Source: an uncultured Arenicella sp.
Lineage (GTDB): Bacteria > Pseudomonadota > Gammaproteobacteria > Arenicellales > Arenicellaceae
Length of the DNA: 64,000 nucleotides
NCBI GenBank assembly: GCA_937974565.1
Contig: CALJWL010000003.1
Location: 1 to 64,000 of the forward strand
Direction: 5' to 3'
The notes under the pieces are model-generated. The model was not told where the DNA came from, made no database searches, and saw nothing but the letters and a program-made list of their open reading frames with translations. Both the position numbers and the translations under genes were made by a program. The first letter of the stretch is position 1. Every line of letters begins with the position of its first letter. Positions 16,290 to 25,473 of this stretch are shown in pieces.

Positions 16290-17219
16290 ATGATCGGTTG
16301 CGTATCACTTTTTTATTACGATTCTCAAAACAATCAAGCTCTTTACAAAACCACAACGGGGTCACACTATAAAACAAGCGACCTGAGACTAAAGTTTACT
16401 ATTAGCTTAATGATGGTTGTGGCTTGGGTGGCAAATACGCCCTTCTCTGTTGCCAACGCATCGGAGGATATTAATCACCCAGGTGGTATCGCAATACTGG
16501 AAATTCCAAAAAAATCGGAAGAATTACCCACCGTAAGATATGGTTTGACAGAGCCTGCAATACTGAGCCAAGAAAACACTTGGCAAATATTAATCGGGCT
16601 GGATATTAACCAGTTGCCAGGCGAATATCTCTTGTATACACGCCAAGCCGGTGACGCTGAATCGGCCTATTTTTTAAAATTCCAGGTATCTCACAAAAGC
16701 TACCCAATAGTTCAGGTTCCAGCTGAGGAGTTGATTGAACTGCCCAATTATGAACAACTTTCTGAACTTGACTTTTCTAACTCTCAGCCACCTGGGCTGC
16801 CCATGCGACTTCCGTTTGAAGGAGATTGGAACAACGGTTTTGGGCAGCTTTTTTTAGTGCATCAAAACCAAAAAATGCTTGCGCAAAATCACACATGGGG
16901 AGCCGTAAAACCATCGTCACTGGTTAGATCACCGCAGGCCGGCATTATCGCTAAAATCGTCACGAACGATGTGGGTGTTTCCAGCCTCGTTTTAGATCAT
17001 GGCCGGGGTATTTACAGCGTACTTCACGGGCTTGATAACTTGGCCGTGGAACTTGGCAATAGTGTGGTTGCCGGGGCGGTCTTAGGAAAAGTACCTGAAC
17101 AAAAAACAACGTCTTCAAGGGCAAAAAAAACAAACGATTCAGAAATAAGACCCAAAGTGTACTGGCAGGTTCAACTCAACGGTGTGTTTGTAAATCCGCT
17201 TTTAATGACCCAGTTATAA
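16290..17219 (+). CDS. M23/LytM-like secreted protein, apparently lacking the catalytic residues
   Basis: 309 residues with a hydrophobic segment at about 34-50 (ISLMMVVAWVANTPFSVANAS) that could be a signal peptide behind a long N-terminal tail; ATG 16410 would give a conventional one. The C-terminal third follows a LytM fold (MRLPFEGDWNNGFGQLFL ... NHTWGAVK ... GIIAKIV ... VLDHGRGIYSVLHGLDNLAVELGNSVVAGAVLG ... WQVQLNGVFVNPL). The usual HxxxD pair and the final HxH, which is YWQ here, are not preserved, so zinc binding and endopeptidase action look lost. EnvC and NlpD show that such proteins can still activate amidases. It lies between xseA and a hydrolase gene, one base from the latter. Confidence 0.7.
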   Translation: MIGCVSLFYYDSQNNQALYKTTTGSHYKTSDLRLKFTISLMMVVAWVANTPFSVANASEDINHPGGIAILEIPKKSEELPTVRYGLTEPAILSQENTWQILIGLDINQLPGEYLLYTRQAGDAESAYFLKFQVSHKSYPIVQVPAEELIELPNYEQLSELDFSNSQPPGLPMRLPFEGDWNNGFGQLFLVHQNQKMLAQNHTWGAVKPSSLVRSPQAGIIAKIVTNDVGVSSLVLDHGRGIYSVLHGLDNLAVELGNSVVAGAVLGKVPEQKTTSSRAKKTNDSEIRPKVYWQVQLNGVFVNPLLMTQL

Positions 17220-17220
17220 A

Positions 17221-18114
17221 ATGTTATCGATGATCCTTTCAGCAACTAAAACAATAAAATTTGGCCTGGGTTCGCTTCTAGCTCTCTGCATCGCAGTAAG
17301 CTTTGTATCGGTACTCGCTCAACCTTACACTCCCACTAAAATAAAACACCCTGAGATTCAGTTTCGTCAGGTTCCCGTAGACAAACACCAATTATTTTAC
17401 GCTCATTCTGGTGATGAAGAAAAAACAGGGGTGATATTTATTCACGGCACTCCTGGAGGGTGGGAAGCCTTCGAAGGCTACCTTGAAAGCGAACGCCTAC
17501 AACAAGACTTTTTATTGGTATCAATAGATCGAATCGGCTGGGGAAAATCGTCGATACCCAGCAAAGAGATTGACGGGAACTTTTCACTCCAATCAAAAAG
17601 CGTTGGCGAATTAATGAAGCAGTATCCAGACAAGAAATGGATATTGGTTGGTCACTCTCTAGGGGCCTCGATTGCCCCCCAAATAGCCGTTGATTATCCC
17701 GACCAAGTTTCAGGGTTGCTATTATTAGCGGGCTCACTTAAACCCACATTAGGCTCACCACGCTGGTACAACTATGCCGCCAGCACTTGGCTGGTAGCTA
17801 GTTTAATTGGCGATACGATGAAGTATTCCAATAGAGAAATAATGGGCCTGCGCAAGCAGCTCAAGACAATGGACAAAGAGATTAAAAAAGTAAATCTGTC
17901 AACAAACGTCACTATTATACAGGGGCAAAAAGACAAATTGGTCTCTCCTAAAAACCCAGCTTATGTTGTCGATGCTTGGAAAGATAATTTTGCCAGCATC
18001 AAACTTATAGAATTGGAAAACGAAGGCCATTTCCTCCCTTGGCGTCAAGCGCCGTTGATTGTAAAATCTTTGTATGAGTTAGCCAACATGCCTCCCAAGG
18101 ATATCGATCAATAA
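17221..18114 (+). CDS. Alpha/beta hydrolase, membrane-anchored or exported
   Basis: A 297-residue serine hydrolase. Residues 12-34 form one hydrophobic segment (signal or anchor). FIHGTPGGWEAFEGYL is the oxyanion region, GHSLGAS contains the nucleophile, and the acid/His pair lies near the end (IIQGQKDKLV and ENEGHFLPW). The substrate is not readable. It begins one base after the stop of the LytM-like gene, so it is co-transcribed and probably also works at the envelope. Confidence 0.85.
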   Translation: MLSMILSATKTIKFGLGSLLALCIAVSFVSVLAQPYTPTKIKHPEIQFRQVPVDKHQLFYAHSGDEEKTGVIFIHGTPGGWEAFEGYLESERLQQDFLLVSIDRIGWGKSSIPSKEIDGNFSLQSKSVGELMKQYPDKKWILVGHSLGASIAPQIAVDYPDQVSGLLLLAGSLKPTLGSPRWYNYAASTWLVASLIGDTMKYSNREIMGLRKQLKTMDKEIKKVNLSTNVTIIQGQKDKLVSPKNPAYVVDAWKDNFASIKLIELENEGHFLPWRQAPLIVKSLYELANMPPKDIDQ

Positions 18115-18268
18115 AGCCATTTTAACAATAACTATGGTTTATAGAACGTTTGACTGGTCGTGCTGTACTCTCATTTCTTATTTGACAAAAGTGGGCCCTG
18201 ACACTGAAAATACAAACTTGATTAAAAAAGATCGTCATAAGGCCAACAACCATAGAAAAGAAAACACA

Positions 18269-18670
18269 ATGAAAAATACGAAAACACGTTATGGTCTCAC
18301 TGCCGAGAATATTAGCGCAGCAGTGAGTGCCGCTTTCTTGCTATTTGGCACAACCACCATAGCTCAAGATCGTCTAGAGACTGACAAAAAAAGTTGTTCA
18401 TATAATACAACAACGCCCATTATCCCTGATGGTAATATTGCCACCAAAGACGAATTGATCTCAGCGCAAAAGCGCATCAAAATCTATCAAGATAATTTGT
18501 TGGATTTCAGGGAATGCTTGAGCGAAAAAGAAGCGGCGCTTTCAACTGAGGCACAAGATTATGAAACGCAAAAAGCCGCCTTGTTTGCACGTCGAGATGA
18601 GTCCATTGATCTTGAAAATAAAGTGGCCGCCGAATTTAACGAAGCAATTAGAATATATAAAGAGCGCTAA
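18269..18670 (+). CDS. Small exported protein of unknown function
   Basis: 133 residues from ATG 18269; a start at 18134 would add 45 residues of poor quality. A signal-like segment follows (LTAENISAAVSAAFLLFGTTTIAQ). The mature part is charged and helical with two cysteines (KKSCSY and FRECLS) and heptad-like spacing (ISAQKRIKIYQDNLL ... ETQKAALFARRDESIDLENKVAAEFNEAI), so a short coiled coil in the periplasm is likely. No family is recognised. It is 155 bp downstream of the hydrolase gene. Confidence 0.6.
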   Translation: MKNTKTRYGLTAENISAAVSAAFLLFGTTTIAQDRLETDKKSCSYNTTTPIIPDGNIATKDELISAQKRIKIYQDNLLDFRECLSEKEAALSTEAQDYETQKAALFARRDESIDLENKVAAEFNEAIRIYKER

Positions 18671-18842
18671 TACCTTTAAGTCAAAGGCCATAAACCCTGT
18701 TGAGTCAAATTTCAGTGGGGTCTTTAGAAATCAATTTATTATGATGTCGAGCATTTATTAAAAAAGTCCATGGCCACAAGTGTTCTATTTTAGCTAACAC
18801 CGGACATTACTCAAACGCAAAAAACAATCACATTAAAAGAAT

Positions 18843-20657
18843 TTAATAGCGCTGCGTCGGAATTCTCAAGCGTTGTCCAACGCGAATCGTATCTCGTCGA
18901 CTTAGGCGGTTAGCGTCCAGTAACAAACTGCATTTCACTCGATAAACTTCAGCAATTCCACAAGCCGTCTGCCCCGACCTCACCGTATGCCAACTGTTTT
19001 TTGATGTGACGGTTAGCCGCTGGCCTGTCCGTATTATACTTTCACGAGTCAAGCCATTAAGAGCCAACAGTTCATTACATTTCATACCAAATTGCTCCGC
19101 AATTGAGCAAGCGGTGTCACCAGAACGAACTCGGTAACGGCGCATGGATTCGGTCTTTTTAGGCACACTGGTGCTGGCTTTAAGGTCTGGCACTATTGGA
19201 TTGGCGGTTGACTTGCTTTTGACTTTTGCAATGCTGATGCCGCCATTGTTTGTCGGAACCTTTATACGCTTACCAACATAGATGGTGCTTTTTCGATTCA
19301 ATTTATTAAGTCGCAATAACGCTCGACACGAGGCATTATAACGCTCAGCAATACCGCAAGCCGTTTGGCCTGAACGCACACGGTGCCAAAGAAATCCGGG
19401 CTTCTCTTTTTCCACTGGCAAGTTATAAACCGCGTCCATTGCGACGCTCCAACCGGTTTCACGGTAAGGAAGCTTGAGTTCAAAATCCTTAGGAATAAGC
19501 GCTTTATGCCGCCAAATAACGTTTTTAAGCGCTGGGTTTAGACGTTTAAGTACAGTTTTATCAACGTTGGTTTGTTGACTTATTCGCTTCGCAGACGTCG
19601 CTCTGGTTAGTTTTACCGTATTGTAAGACGTAATATTGTTAGACTTATCATGCTCAATCTCTCCAAAAAACGCGGTTGAGTTCTTAGCCACATGACGAGC
19701 GGCTAAAAAGCTAGCATAGAAATTTTTAACCGCAATCTGGAAACTGGGGGATTTATATTCACTCAACAAGCGCTCATAATCCAACCCCACTTGTTTGATG
19801 GCCCGTTCCATTCCTCGAACACCGTAATTGTAGGATGTAATAACAAACGGATTCAGGTCTTTATTCACCACCGTCAAACCGTTTTCAAAGGCTGTTTCTG
19901 TCAAGTTATCGACACTGTTTCTAAAATACTGAGCAGCCGCATACGTCGCGGCATTAGGGTCATAACGTTGATCTACTTTATTATTTACCGTTAAGCCCAG
20001 TGTACGACCAGTGCTGGGCATAATTTGCCATAAGCCAGCGGCTCCCACGTGAGACAGTGCTTGAGGGTCAAACGCAGACTCAACGAAGGGCAAGTATTGC
20101 AACTCAGGAGTTAAACTCTGCTTTTCAAGTGCATCTAATATCACAGGACGATACGTCATAAATTGCGAGAGTGCTTTTCGCATTCGATCTCGATTCCCTG
20201 ATTGGCAACGCACGCGTTCAGACGCACGTTCAATCTCTCGCACACTTTCATCTTTAAACAACTCATGGTATTGCTTTTCAGTGTTATTGAGTGCGTTCTT
20301 GTTTTTAAGTTTTGCAGCTAAACGTGCTAAATTTTTCTTTATTCGCTGACGTTCACGATCAATAGAGTCGCCCTTCTTACTACGACGGCACCCCTCACGG
20401 CGTTTAACCGTAGAATAAACACGGTGCGGATTATCTTTGTCATGAAATATAGCCGTATTGGTATCCCAACGACTGAAAACCTCAACCCAAAACGCAACTC
20501 TGGGTTTAAGTGAGTCAGGACAAGAAAAAGTCTCGTTACAATCGAGCGGGTAAATACCAACCTGCTTCGGAATCTTTGCCGAGGTCGCAGCAACGAACAT
20601 CCAACAAAAAAGAGTAACGGTGGTAGTTTTGAGAACCGATTTTAAATTAAACAACAT
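18843..20657 (-). CDS. Membrane-bound lytic transglycosylase, MltD-like, with three LysM domains
   Basis: 604 residues from ATG 20657, which gives a clean signal peptide; ATG 20675 adds six residues. The SLT domain lies at about residues 185-300, with the catalytic Glu in LPFVESAFDPQALSHVGAAGLWQIMP and the SYNYGVRGMERAI motif. Three LysM modules follow at about 435-480, 515-560 and 562-607. Each begins RSG-x-TAC-x-IAE and has a second Cys eight or nine residues later, suggesting a disulfide in each. It should cleave peptidoglycan glycan strands to 1,6-anhydro ends, anchored to the wall by LysM. Confidence 0.9.
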   Translation of the reverse strand: MLFNLKSVLKTTTVTLFCWMFVAATSAKIPKQVGIYPLDCNETFSCPDSLKPRVAFWVEVFSRWDTNTAIFHDKDNPHRVYSTVKRREGCRRSKKGDSIDRERQRIKKNLARLAAKLKNKNALNNTEKQYHELFKDESVREIERASERVRCQSGNRDRMRKALSQFMTYRPVILDALEKQSLTPELQYLPFVESAFDPQALSHVGAAGLWQIMPSTGRTLGLTVNNKVDQRYDPNAATYAAAQYFRNSVDNLTETAFENGLTVVNKDLNPFVITSYNYGVRGMERAIKQVGLDYERLLSEYKSPSFQIAVKNFYASFLAARHVAKNSTAFFGEIEHDKSNNITSYNTVKLTRATSAKRISQQTNVDKTVLKRLNPALKNVIWRHKALIPKDFELKLPYRETGWSVAMDAVYNLPVEKEKPGFLWHRVRSGQTACGIAERYNASCRALLRLNKLNRKSTIYVGKRIKVPTNNGGISIAKVKSKSTANPIVPDLKASTSVPKKTESMRRYRVRSGDTACSIAEQFGMKCNELLALNGLTRESIIRTGQRLTVTSKNSWHTVRSGQTACGIAEVYRVKCSLLLDANRLSRRDTIRVGQRLRIPTQRY

Positions 20658-20675
20658 GTATCCGATTTTACCCAT

Positions 20676-21046
20676 CTGTTTCGATGGATGATTTAATTTT
20701 TGAACACCCTTTAGCCGTTCAAAAATAACAGTTTAAAAAACAACAAATCCACGAAAATCGACTCATAATAACAGTCGCTAATCAGGGTATGACAGCGTGA
20801 CACTCAATTCTATCAGATGCTGACTGTGTCTCTGATACTAGATTCTAATAATAGTGATTGAATGACTATGAGGGCATGATTATTGCCAAGTTTTTAGTTG
20901 CAATGACAATCGAAACAGATTGTCTTCATCAAACCCTCTTTTTCGGCACTAAATTATCTATTTCTCTGACGCAATAGTGCGCTTATATGTTTAAATCACA
21001 CTATTGTTCAGACATTGTTAGTAACCGTTAGAAAGAGTAATACAAA
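20676..21046. other. Gene-free stretch between the transglycosylase and aroG starts
   Basis: About 370 bp, AT-rich, between divergent genes. It contains a CAATAGTG-N19-CACTATTG inverted repeat (20972..21006) that brackets a TTATAT-type -10 candidate, and an AAAGAG ribosome site before the aroG ATG. No TyrR or TrpR box was found by eye. Confidence 0.5.
20972..21006. promoter_or_regulatory. Inverted repeat in the DAHP synthase promoter region
   Basis: Perfect 8-bp arms CAATAGTG and CACTATTG, 19 bases apart, centred about 58 bp upstream of the start. It could be a repressor site or a leader hairpin. Confidence 0.4.
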
Positions 21047-22120
21047 ATGACACTCGAAAACACCAATATCAATAGCTTCGAGCGGCTGGTAACACCAGCG
21101 GAATTCAAACGGCGTTTTCCGATAACTCCAGCAATCGAACGGCATGTAGAGAGATCTAGAAAAACCATCCGAGAAATACTGGACCGTACCGACAAACGAT
21201 TAATTGTGGTCGTTGGGCCTTGTTCAGTACACGACACCAAGGCCGCGCTTGAATATGCCGAACGTTTGGCCACATTTTCCAAACGTGTTGAAGACCAAAT
21301 CTTCATTGTTATGCGAGTCTACTTTGAAAAGCCTCGCACAACCGTTGGTTGGAAAGGTTTAATTAACGATCCGTATTTAGACGGCACTTTTCAGATCGCC
21401 AAAGGCATGGAAATTGGTCGAGATTTAATGCTTAAAATTAATGAGTTGGGCTTACCCATTGCCAATGAAGCGTTAGACCCAATTTCACCACAATATATGC
21501 AAGACCTTATTTCATGGTCGGCCATTGGCGCCAGAACCACTGAATCGCAGACCCACCGAGAGATGGCCAGCGGTTTATCGGTGCCAATTGGATTTAAAAA
21601 TGGCACTGACGGCTCTCTAGGCGTGGCCATTAACGCTCTACAAAGCGTCAGCAGCGGCCATAGCTTTCTAGGCATAGACGTCGAAGGAAAAGTTTCGATT
21701 GTGCATTCATCAGGTAATCAGTACTCGCATATTGTGTTACGCGGCGGCGGTGGTAAACCTAACTACGATTCAGTCAACGTGCGTTTGACTGAGCGAGCAT
21801 TAAGAGCTGAAAACTTACCCGAAAACATTATGGTCGATTGCAGTCACGCAAATTCCAACAAAGACCCTGAATTGCAGCCACTGGTGCTGGATAATATTGG
21901 CCAGCAAATACTTGAGGGTAACCAAAGTATTATTGGATTAATGCTAGAGAGCCATTTAAAAGCCGGTAATCAAAAACTTACCAGTGATAAAACCGCATTG
22001 GAATACGGAAAATCCATTACCGATGGCTGCATCGACTGGGATACCACCTGTGCAGCACTAACCAAATTAGCGGAAAAGTTGCGTGTGTTTAAACGTTCAA
22101 TAGCCCAAAACTATGCATAA
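21047..22120 (+). CDS. 3-deoxy-7-phosphoheptulonate synthase, class I (AroF/G/H type)
   Basis: A 357-residue DAHP synthase, the first enzyme of aromatic amino-acid synthesis (phosphoenolpyruvate plus erythrose 4-phosphate). Family blocks are LIVVVGPCSVHD, MRVYFEKPRTTVGWKGLINDPYLDG, LDPISPQYMQDLISWSAIGARTTESQTHRE, SVPIGFKNGTDGS and VDCSHANSNKDP. The N-terminal extension carries the usual feedback region, but the inhibiting amino acid cannot be read reliably. The 3' end overlaps the convergent transporter gene by 32 bp. The nearby aromatic aminotransferase supports a shared theme. Confidence 0.95.
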   Translation: MTLENTNINSFERLVTPAEFKRRFPITPAIERHVERSRKTIREILDRTDKRLIVVVGPCSVHDTKAALEYAERLATFSKRVEDQIFIVMRVYFEKPRTTVGWKGLINDPYLDGTFQIAKGMEIGRDLMLKINELGLPIANEALDPISPQYMQDLISWSAIGARTTESQTHREMASGLSVPIGFKNGTDGSLGVAINALQSVSSGHSFLGIDVEGKVSIVHSSGNQYSHIVLRGGGGKPNYDSVNVRLTERALRAENLPENIMVDCSHANSNKDPELQPLVLDNIGQQILEGNQSIIGLMLESHLKAGNQKLTSDKTALEYGKSITDGCIDWDTTCAALTKLAEKLRVFKRSIAQNYA

Positions 22121-23444
22121 ACACCATCAGTACGATTAACGGACATACCACCTTTACGTAGGCAGGCCAGACTTTCCAGAAAAAACTATTTTCCACATCA
22201 GGTTTGCCTTGTTGAAGTTCTTGTAATAACTCATTTCGTTTCCAAATCCAACCGGCAAAAACACAAAACAATATTCCAATCAGTGGTTCGCTGTACTTAG
22301 TGGTTAAATCAATAACCCATCCGAACAACACACCAAAGTTGAACACGATAACCACGCTGACCGCCATAATAACCAAACCAACAACCCAAGCCGCCTTTTT
22401 ACGTGCTAACCCCAAACTTTCTTGGGCGTGAGCAACGGGCACTTCCAGCATGGATATAGACGATGTGATTGCCGCGATGGTCATCAATATGAAAAACAGC
22501 AACGACACAACAATCCCCGTGCCTCCCATGGTTTCAAATAAAGCCGGTAGCACGGTAAAGATCAATCCATCGCTATCGATCAAAGCGCCTGATTCATTGT
22601 AAATAGTTACGCCGTTTGCTTGCGCTACGTACATTGCTGGAATCACCAACAAACCGGCCATAAAAGCAATACCAATATCGATTGCGGCGACCGTTGCTCC
22701 GAGTTTAGGTAGGTTTTCCGATTTACTAATATAGCTGCCATACACCATCATTGTTCCAACGCCTAAGGACAAAGAAAAGAAGGCTTGCCCCAAAGCACTA
22801 ATTAACAAATCTGGGTTAAGAACGCGACTGAAATCCGGTTGTAAATAAACACGCCACCCCTCAGCGGCACCATTTTGCGTGCCGATATAAGCGATTAGAG
22901 CCAAAATAAGCACGATTAACATAGGCATTAGTCGTGTTGACCATTTCTCAATCCCTGCAGTCACGCCATTAGCAACAATGCCGATGGTTAACAAATAAAA
23001 TACAGCCACAAAGGTCAAATTTCGATTCAGAGAAAAGCCGGTTAACCACTCGCTCTGGGCATTAGCACCAATAAGGTCGGCCGCTGACGCTAAACCAAAG
23101 GCAATCATCCAACCGGCAACAATGGCATAAAAACCAAGAATTAGACTTGCGGTTAGAATCCCCCAATAACCCGTCAAGAATGCCAATGGCCTACTTTTTC
23201 TAGAACTGATTTTTACCAGTGACGCTACCGTGTCGGACTTAGCATGCCGCCCAATCACTAACTCGGCCATCAAAATTGGGTAAGCAAGCAAAAACGTTAA
23301 TACCACATAGGTGAAAACAAAAGCACCGCCTCCGTTGGACGCCACTTTGATGGGAAAGCCCCATATATTACCTAAACCGATTGCAGAACCCGATGCAGCC
23401 AACACAAACGCCATGCGCGAGCTGAATTCACCTCTAGCGGCCAT
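22089..23444 (-). CDS. Sodium-dependent transporter, NSS (neurotransmitter:sodium symporter) family
   Basis: 451 residues with about 11 helices. The opening SSRMAFVLAASGSAIGLGNIWGFPIKVASNGGGAFVFTYV is the unwound TM1 Na+ and substrate site of the NSS family (LeuT-like). Bacterial members import amino acids, some of them specifically aromatic. Its neighbours are an aromatic/aspartate aminotransferase and DAHP synthase, so an aromatic or branched substrate is plausible (inference). Its 3' end overlaps aroG, so any read-through would make antisense RNA. Confidence 0.93.
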   Translation of the reverse strand: MAARGEFSSRMAFVLAASGSAIGLGNIWGFPIKVASNGGGAFVFTYVVLTFLLAYPILMAELVIGRHAKSDTVASLVKISSRKSRPLAFLTGYWGILTASLILGFYAIVAGWMIAFGLASAADLIGANAQSEWLTGFSLNRNLTFVAVFYLLTIGIVANGVTAGIEKWSTRLMPMLIVLILALIAYIGTQNGAAEGWRVYLQPDFSRVLNPDLLISALGQAFFSLSLGVGTMMVYGSYISKSENLPKLGATVAAIDIGIAFMAGLLVIPAMYVAQANGVTIYNESGALIDSDGLIFTVLPALFETMGGTGIVVSLLFFILMTIAAITSSISMLEVPVAHAQESLGLARKKAAWVVGLVIMAVSVVIVFNFGVLFGWVIDLTTKYSEPLIGILFCVFAGWIWKRNELLQELQQGKPDVENSFFWKVWPAYVKVVCPLIVLMVFMHSFGLLNV

Positions 23445-23547
23445 AGATACGCCTCTTTTATGATTTAATTGTTATTTTAATCAGTTTGAAAATGACTAAA
23501 GAGGCGCCAAAAGTTTGGACAAACACACAGTGCGGCATCAATAGCGG

Positions 23548-24744
23548 CTATCGAGTGAGTACCTCTGATACGCGCTCGACAATAACAGGCAGGTTATCTT
23601 CAGACAAGCCCGCGATATTGATGCGTGTGCTTTCTAGCAAATAAATAGCGAAATCAGAACGCAGTGTTAACACATCATCACGAGGAATACCCAAGTAGCA
23701 AAACATGCCGTTACTTCGTGCAACAAAATCAAAATTCATTTTTGATTGAGCTTGATTCAAACCTTCCGCCAAGCCTTGCCGTAACATCTGCATACGCTCG
23801 CGCACTTGATTCAACTCAGTCTTCCACTCGACCGTAAGAACATCATCAGATAAGAGGTGACCAACAATACCACCACCATGGTACGGCGACATACTGTAGC
23901 AACGACGTGCCGCGCTCATGACATGAGATTTAGCGGCATTAGTTTGCTTGGCTGATTCACAAAGCATCATGACGGCGCCAGTGCGCTCCCGATACAAACC
24001 GAAATTTTTCGAGCAAGAGTTGGCGATCAATACTTCAGGTAATTTAGCCACCGCTTGACGCACACCGTAAGCATCTTCATCCAAACCTTGACCAAAACCT
24101 TGGTAAGCCACATCAATAAACGGAACTAATTTTCGCTCCGCCAGCACATTGATTACCTGATCCCACTGCTCGGGGGTGATGTCGGCGCCAGTAGGGTTAT
24201 GGCAACAACCGTGCAACAACACGACATCGCCCTCGGGGATTTGCTGAAGGTCTTCCAACATTGCAGCAAAATCAACACCGCGAATATTTGCGTCATAATA
24301 ACGATAGGTAGTCAGAGACAAACCTGCGCTTTGCAATAACGGAAAATGATTAGCCCATGTGGGGTTGCTCACCCAGACCTTGCCCTTAAAACCAGTGGAC
24401 ACTAAAAGTTCGGCCCCCATTCTAAGAGCCCCACACCCACCGGGAGTCATGACGGTAGCCAGTCTATCACCAAGCTGGGCGACAACGGGTGTACTTAAAA
24501 GCAATCGAGCTATGTGATCTAAAAATGCAGGATCACCCGCTTGAGGTGCATAAGTTTTGGTCATTTGCCCATCAATCAACTGCTGCTCAGCTTTTTTAAC
24601 GGCTGAGAATATTGGCGTTTGGCCGCTGGCGTTTTGGTACACACCAACCGATAGATTAATTTTTTCTGGATTATTGTCTTTCTGAAACGTTTGATTCAAG
24701 CCCAAAATCGGGTCAGCTGGCAAGGTCTCTATGGTGTGGAACAT
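23548..24744 (-). CDS. Aromatic/aspartate aminotransferase (TyrB/AspC family)
   Basis: A 398-residue PLP enzyme, fold type I. The conserved blocks are VWVSNPTWANHFPLLQSAGL, CCHNPTGADITPEQWDQV, VPFIDVAYQGFGQGLDED, and the PLP lysine in ANSCSKNFGLYRERTGA. It moves an amino group between aspartate, glutamate, tyrosine or phenylalanine and 2-oxoglutarate. Closeness to DAHP synthase suggests the last step of aromatic synthesis, though AspC activity is equally compatible. It is transcribed toward the NSS transporter across a 103 bp gap. Confidence 0.94.
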   Translation of the reverse strand: MFHTIETLPADPILGLNQTFQKDNNPEKINLSVGVYQNASGQTPIFSAVKKAEQQLIDGQMTKTYAPQAGDPAFLDHIARLLLSTPVVAQLGDRLATVMTPGGCGALRMGAELLVSTGFKGKVWVSNPTWANHFPLLQSAGLSLTTYRYYDANIRGVDFAAMLEDLQQIPEGDVVLLHGCCHNPTGADITPEQWDQVINVLAERKLVPFIDVAYQGFGQGLDEDAYGVRQAVAKLPEVLIANSCSKNFGLYRERTGAVMMLCESAKQTNAAKSHVMSAARRCYSMSPYHGGGIVGHLLSDDVLTVEWKTELNQVRERMQMLRQGLAEGLNQAQSKMNFDFVARSNGMFCYLGIPRDDVLTLRSDFAIYLLESTRINIAGLSEDNLPVIVERVSEVLTR

Positions 24745-24819
24745 AATGTTTTTAACTAAAACTGGCGTTTGAAATTTAAGAAATTGAGGCGAATATAACC
24801 AAAGCTAATTAGCAAAAAC

Positions 24820-25353
24820 TCACGTTTCGCTGTGGGACCTAGCATTCGGTTCTATGGACGTGCTTTTTTTGAGTTCAGCTAAGTACTTAAATAGCGCTCG
24901 AGCTGATTTGGGTGTCTTCTCTTTTTTACGTTCTAAAGCGGCGTTTCGAACCAATTGCCGAATCATCTGTCGATCAATAATTGGAAATTGATCAATTAAA
25001 TCGGTGAGTAATTTTTCGTCGCCATCGATCAGCCTATCTCGCCACTGCTCCAGTTGATGAAACTCAGCGGTCTGCTGTTTACTCGGCTGCTTTTGGCGCC
25101 TGAGTTCTTGTTGAATTGCCTCTATATCTTCATGTTGCATTAACGAGGCAATGCGGCGCAATTGACGTTGTAGAGCGCCACGACTAAAGCGTTGACCGTC
25201 TTCAATCGCATTTCGCATTTGCTCACTAAGTGGAACTTTCTTAAGCGAGGAAGGCGGCAAGTCGATCAGTTCCTTACCCAATGCATTGAGAATTTTTATC
25301 TCACGTTTGAGTTCGGTTTTGTTTGGCCGAATGGCGTATTCTTTTTCACTCAT
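24820..25353 (-). CDS. darP: Dual-action ribosomal maturation protein DarP (YjgA)
   Basis: 177 residues, a normal length for the DUF615 family. The highly charged helical protein reads IRPNKTELKREIKILNALGKELIDL at the start and RQMIRQLVRNAALERKK ... ARALFKYL toward the end. It associates with the large ribosomal subunit late in its assembly. It stands upstream of the aminotransferase gene on the same strand, with 75 bp between them, so either shared or separate transcription is possible. Confidence 0.93.
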   Translation of the reverse strand: MSEKEYAIRPNKTELKREIKILNALGKELIDLPPSSLKKVPLSEQMRNAIEDGQRFSRGALQRQLRRIASLMQHEDIEAIQQELRRQKQPSKQQTAEFHQLEQWRDRLIDGDEKLLTDLIDQFPIIDRQMIRQLVRNAALERKKEKTPKSARALFKYLAELKKSTSIEPNARSHSET

Positions 25354-25473
25354 GAGTGAACTGGCGTATTTCTAACTGGATAATTGAGTCGAATTATGCG
25401 CCCACAGCACATCGATTACCAGAAGTTTAGCTCGATAGTGACTACGAACAATCGATAAAATTTTTAAGGTCGG

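Noticed and set aside
25440-25473. CGGTTAACCG palindrome at the end of the kinase gene as a terminator
   Set aside because: Self-complementary without a loop and without a T-run.
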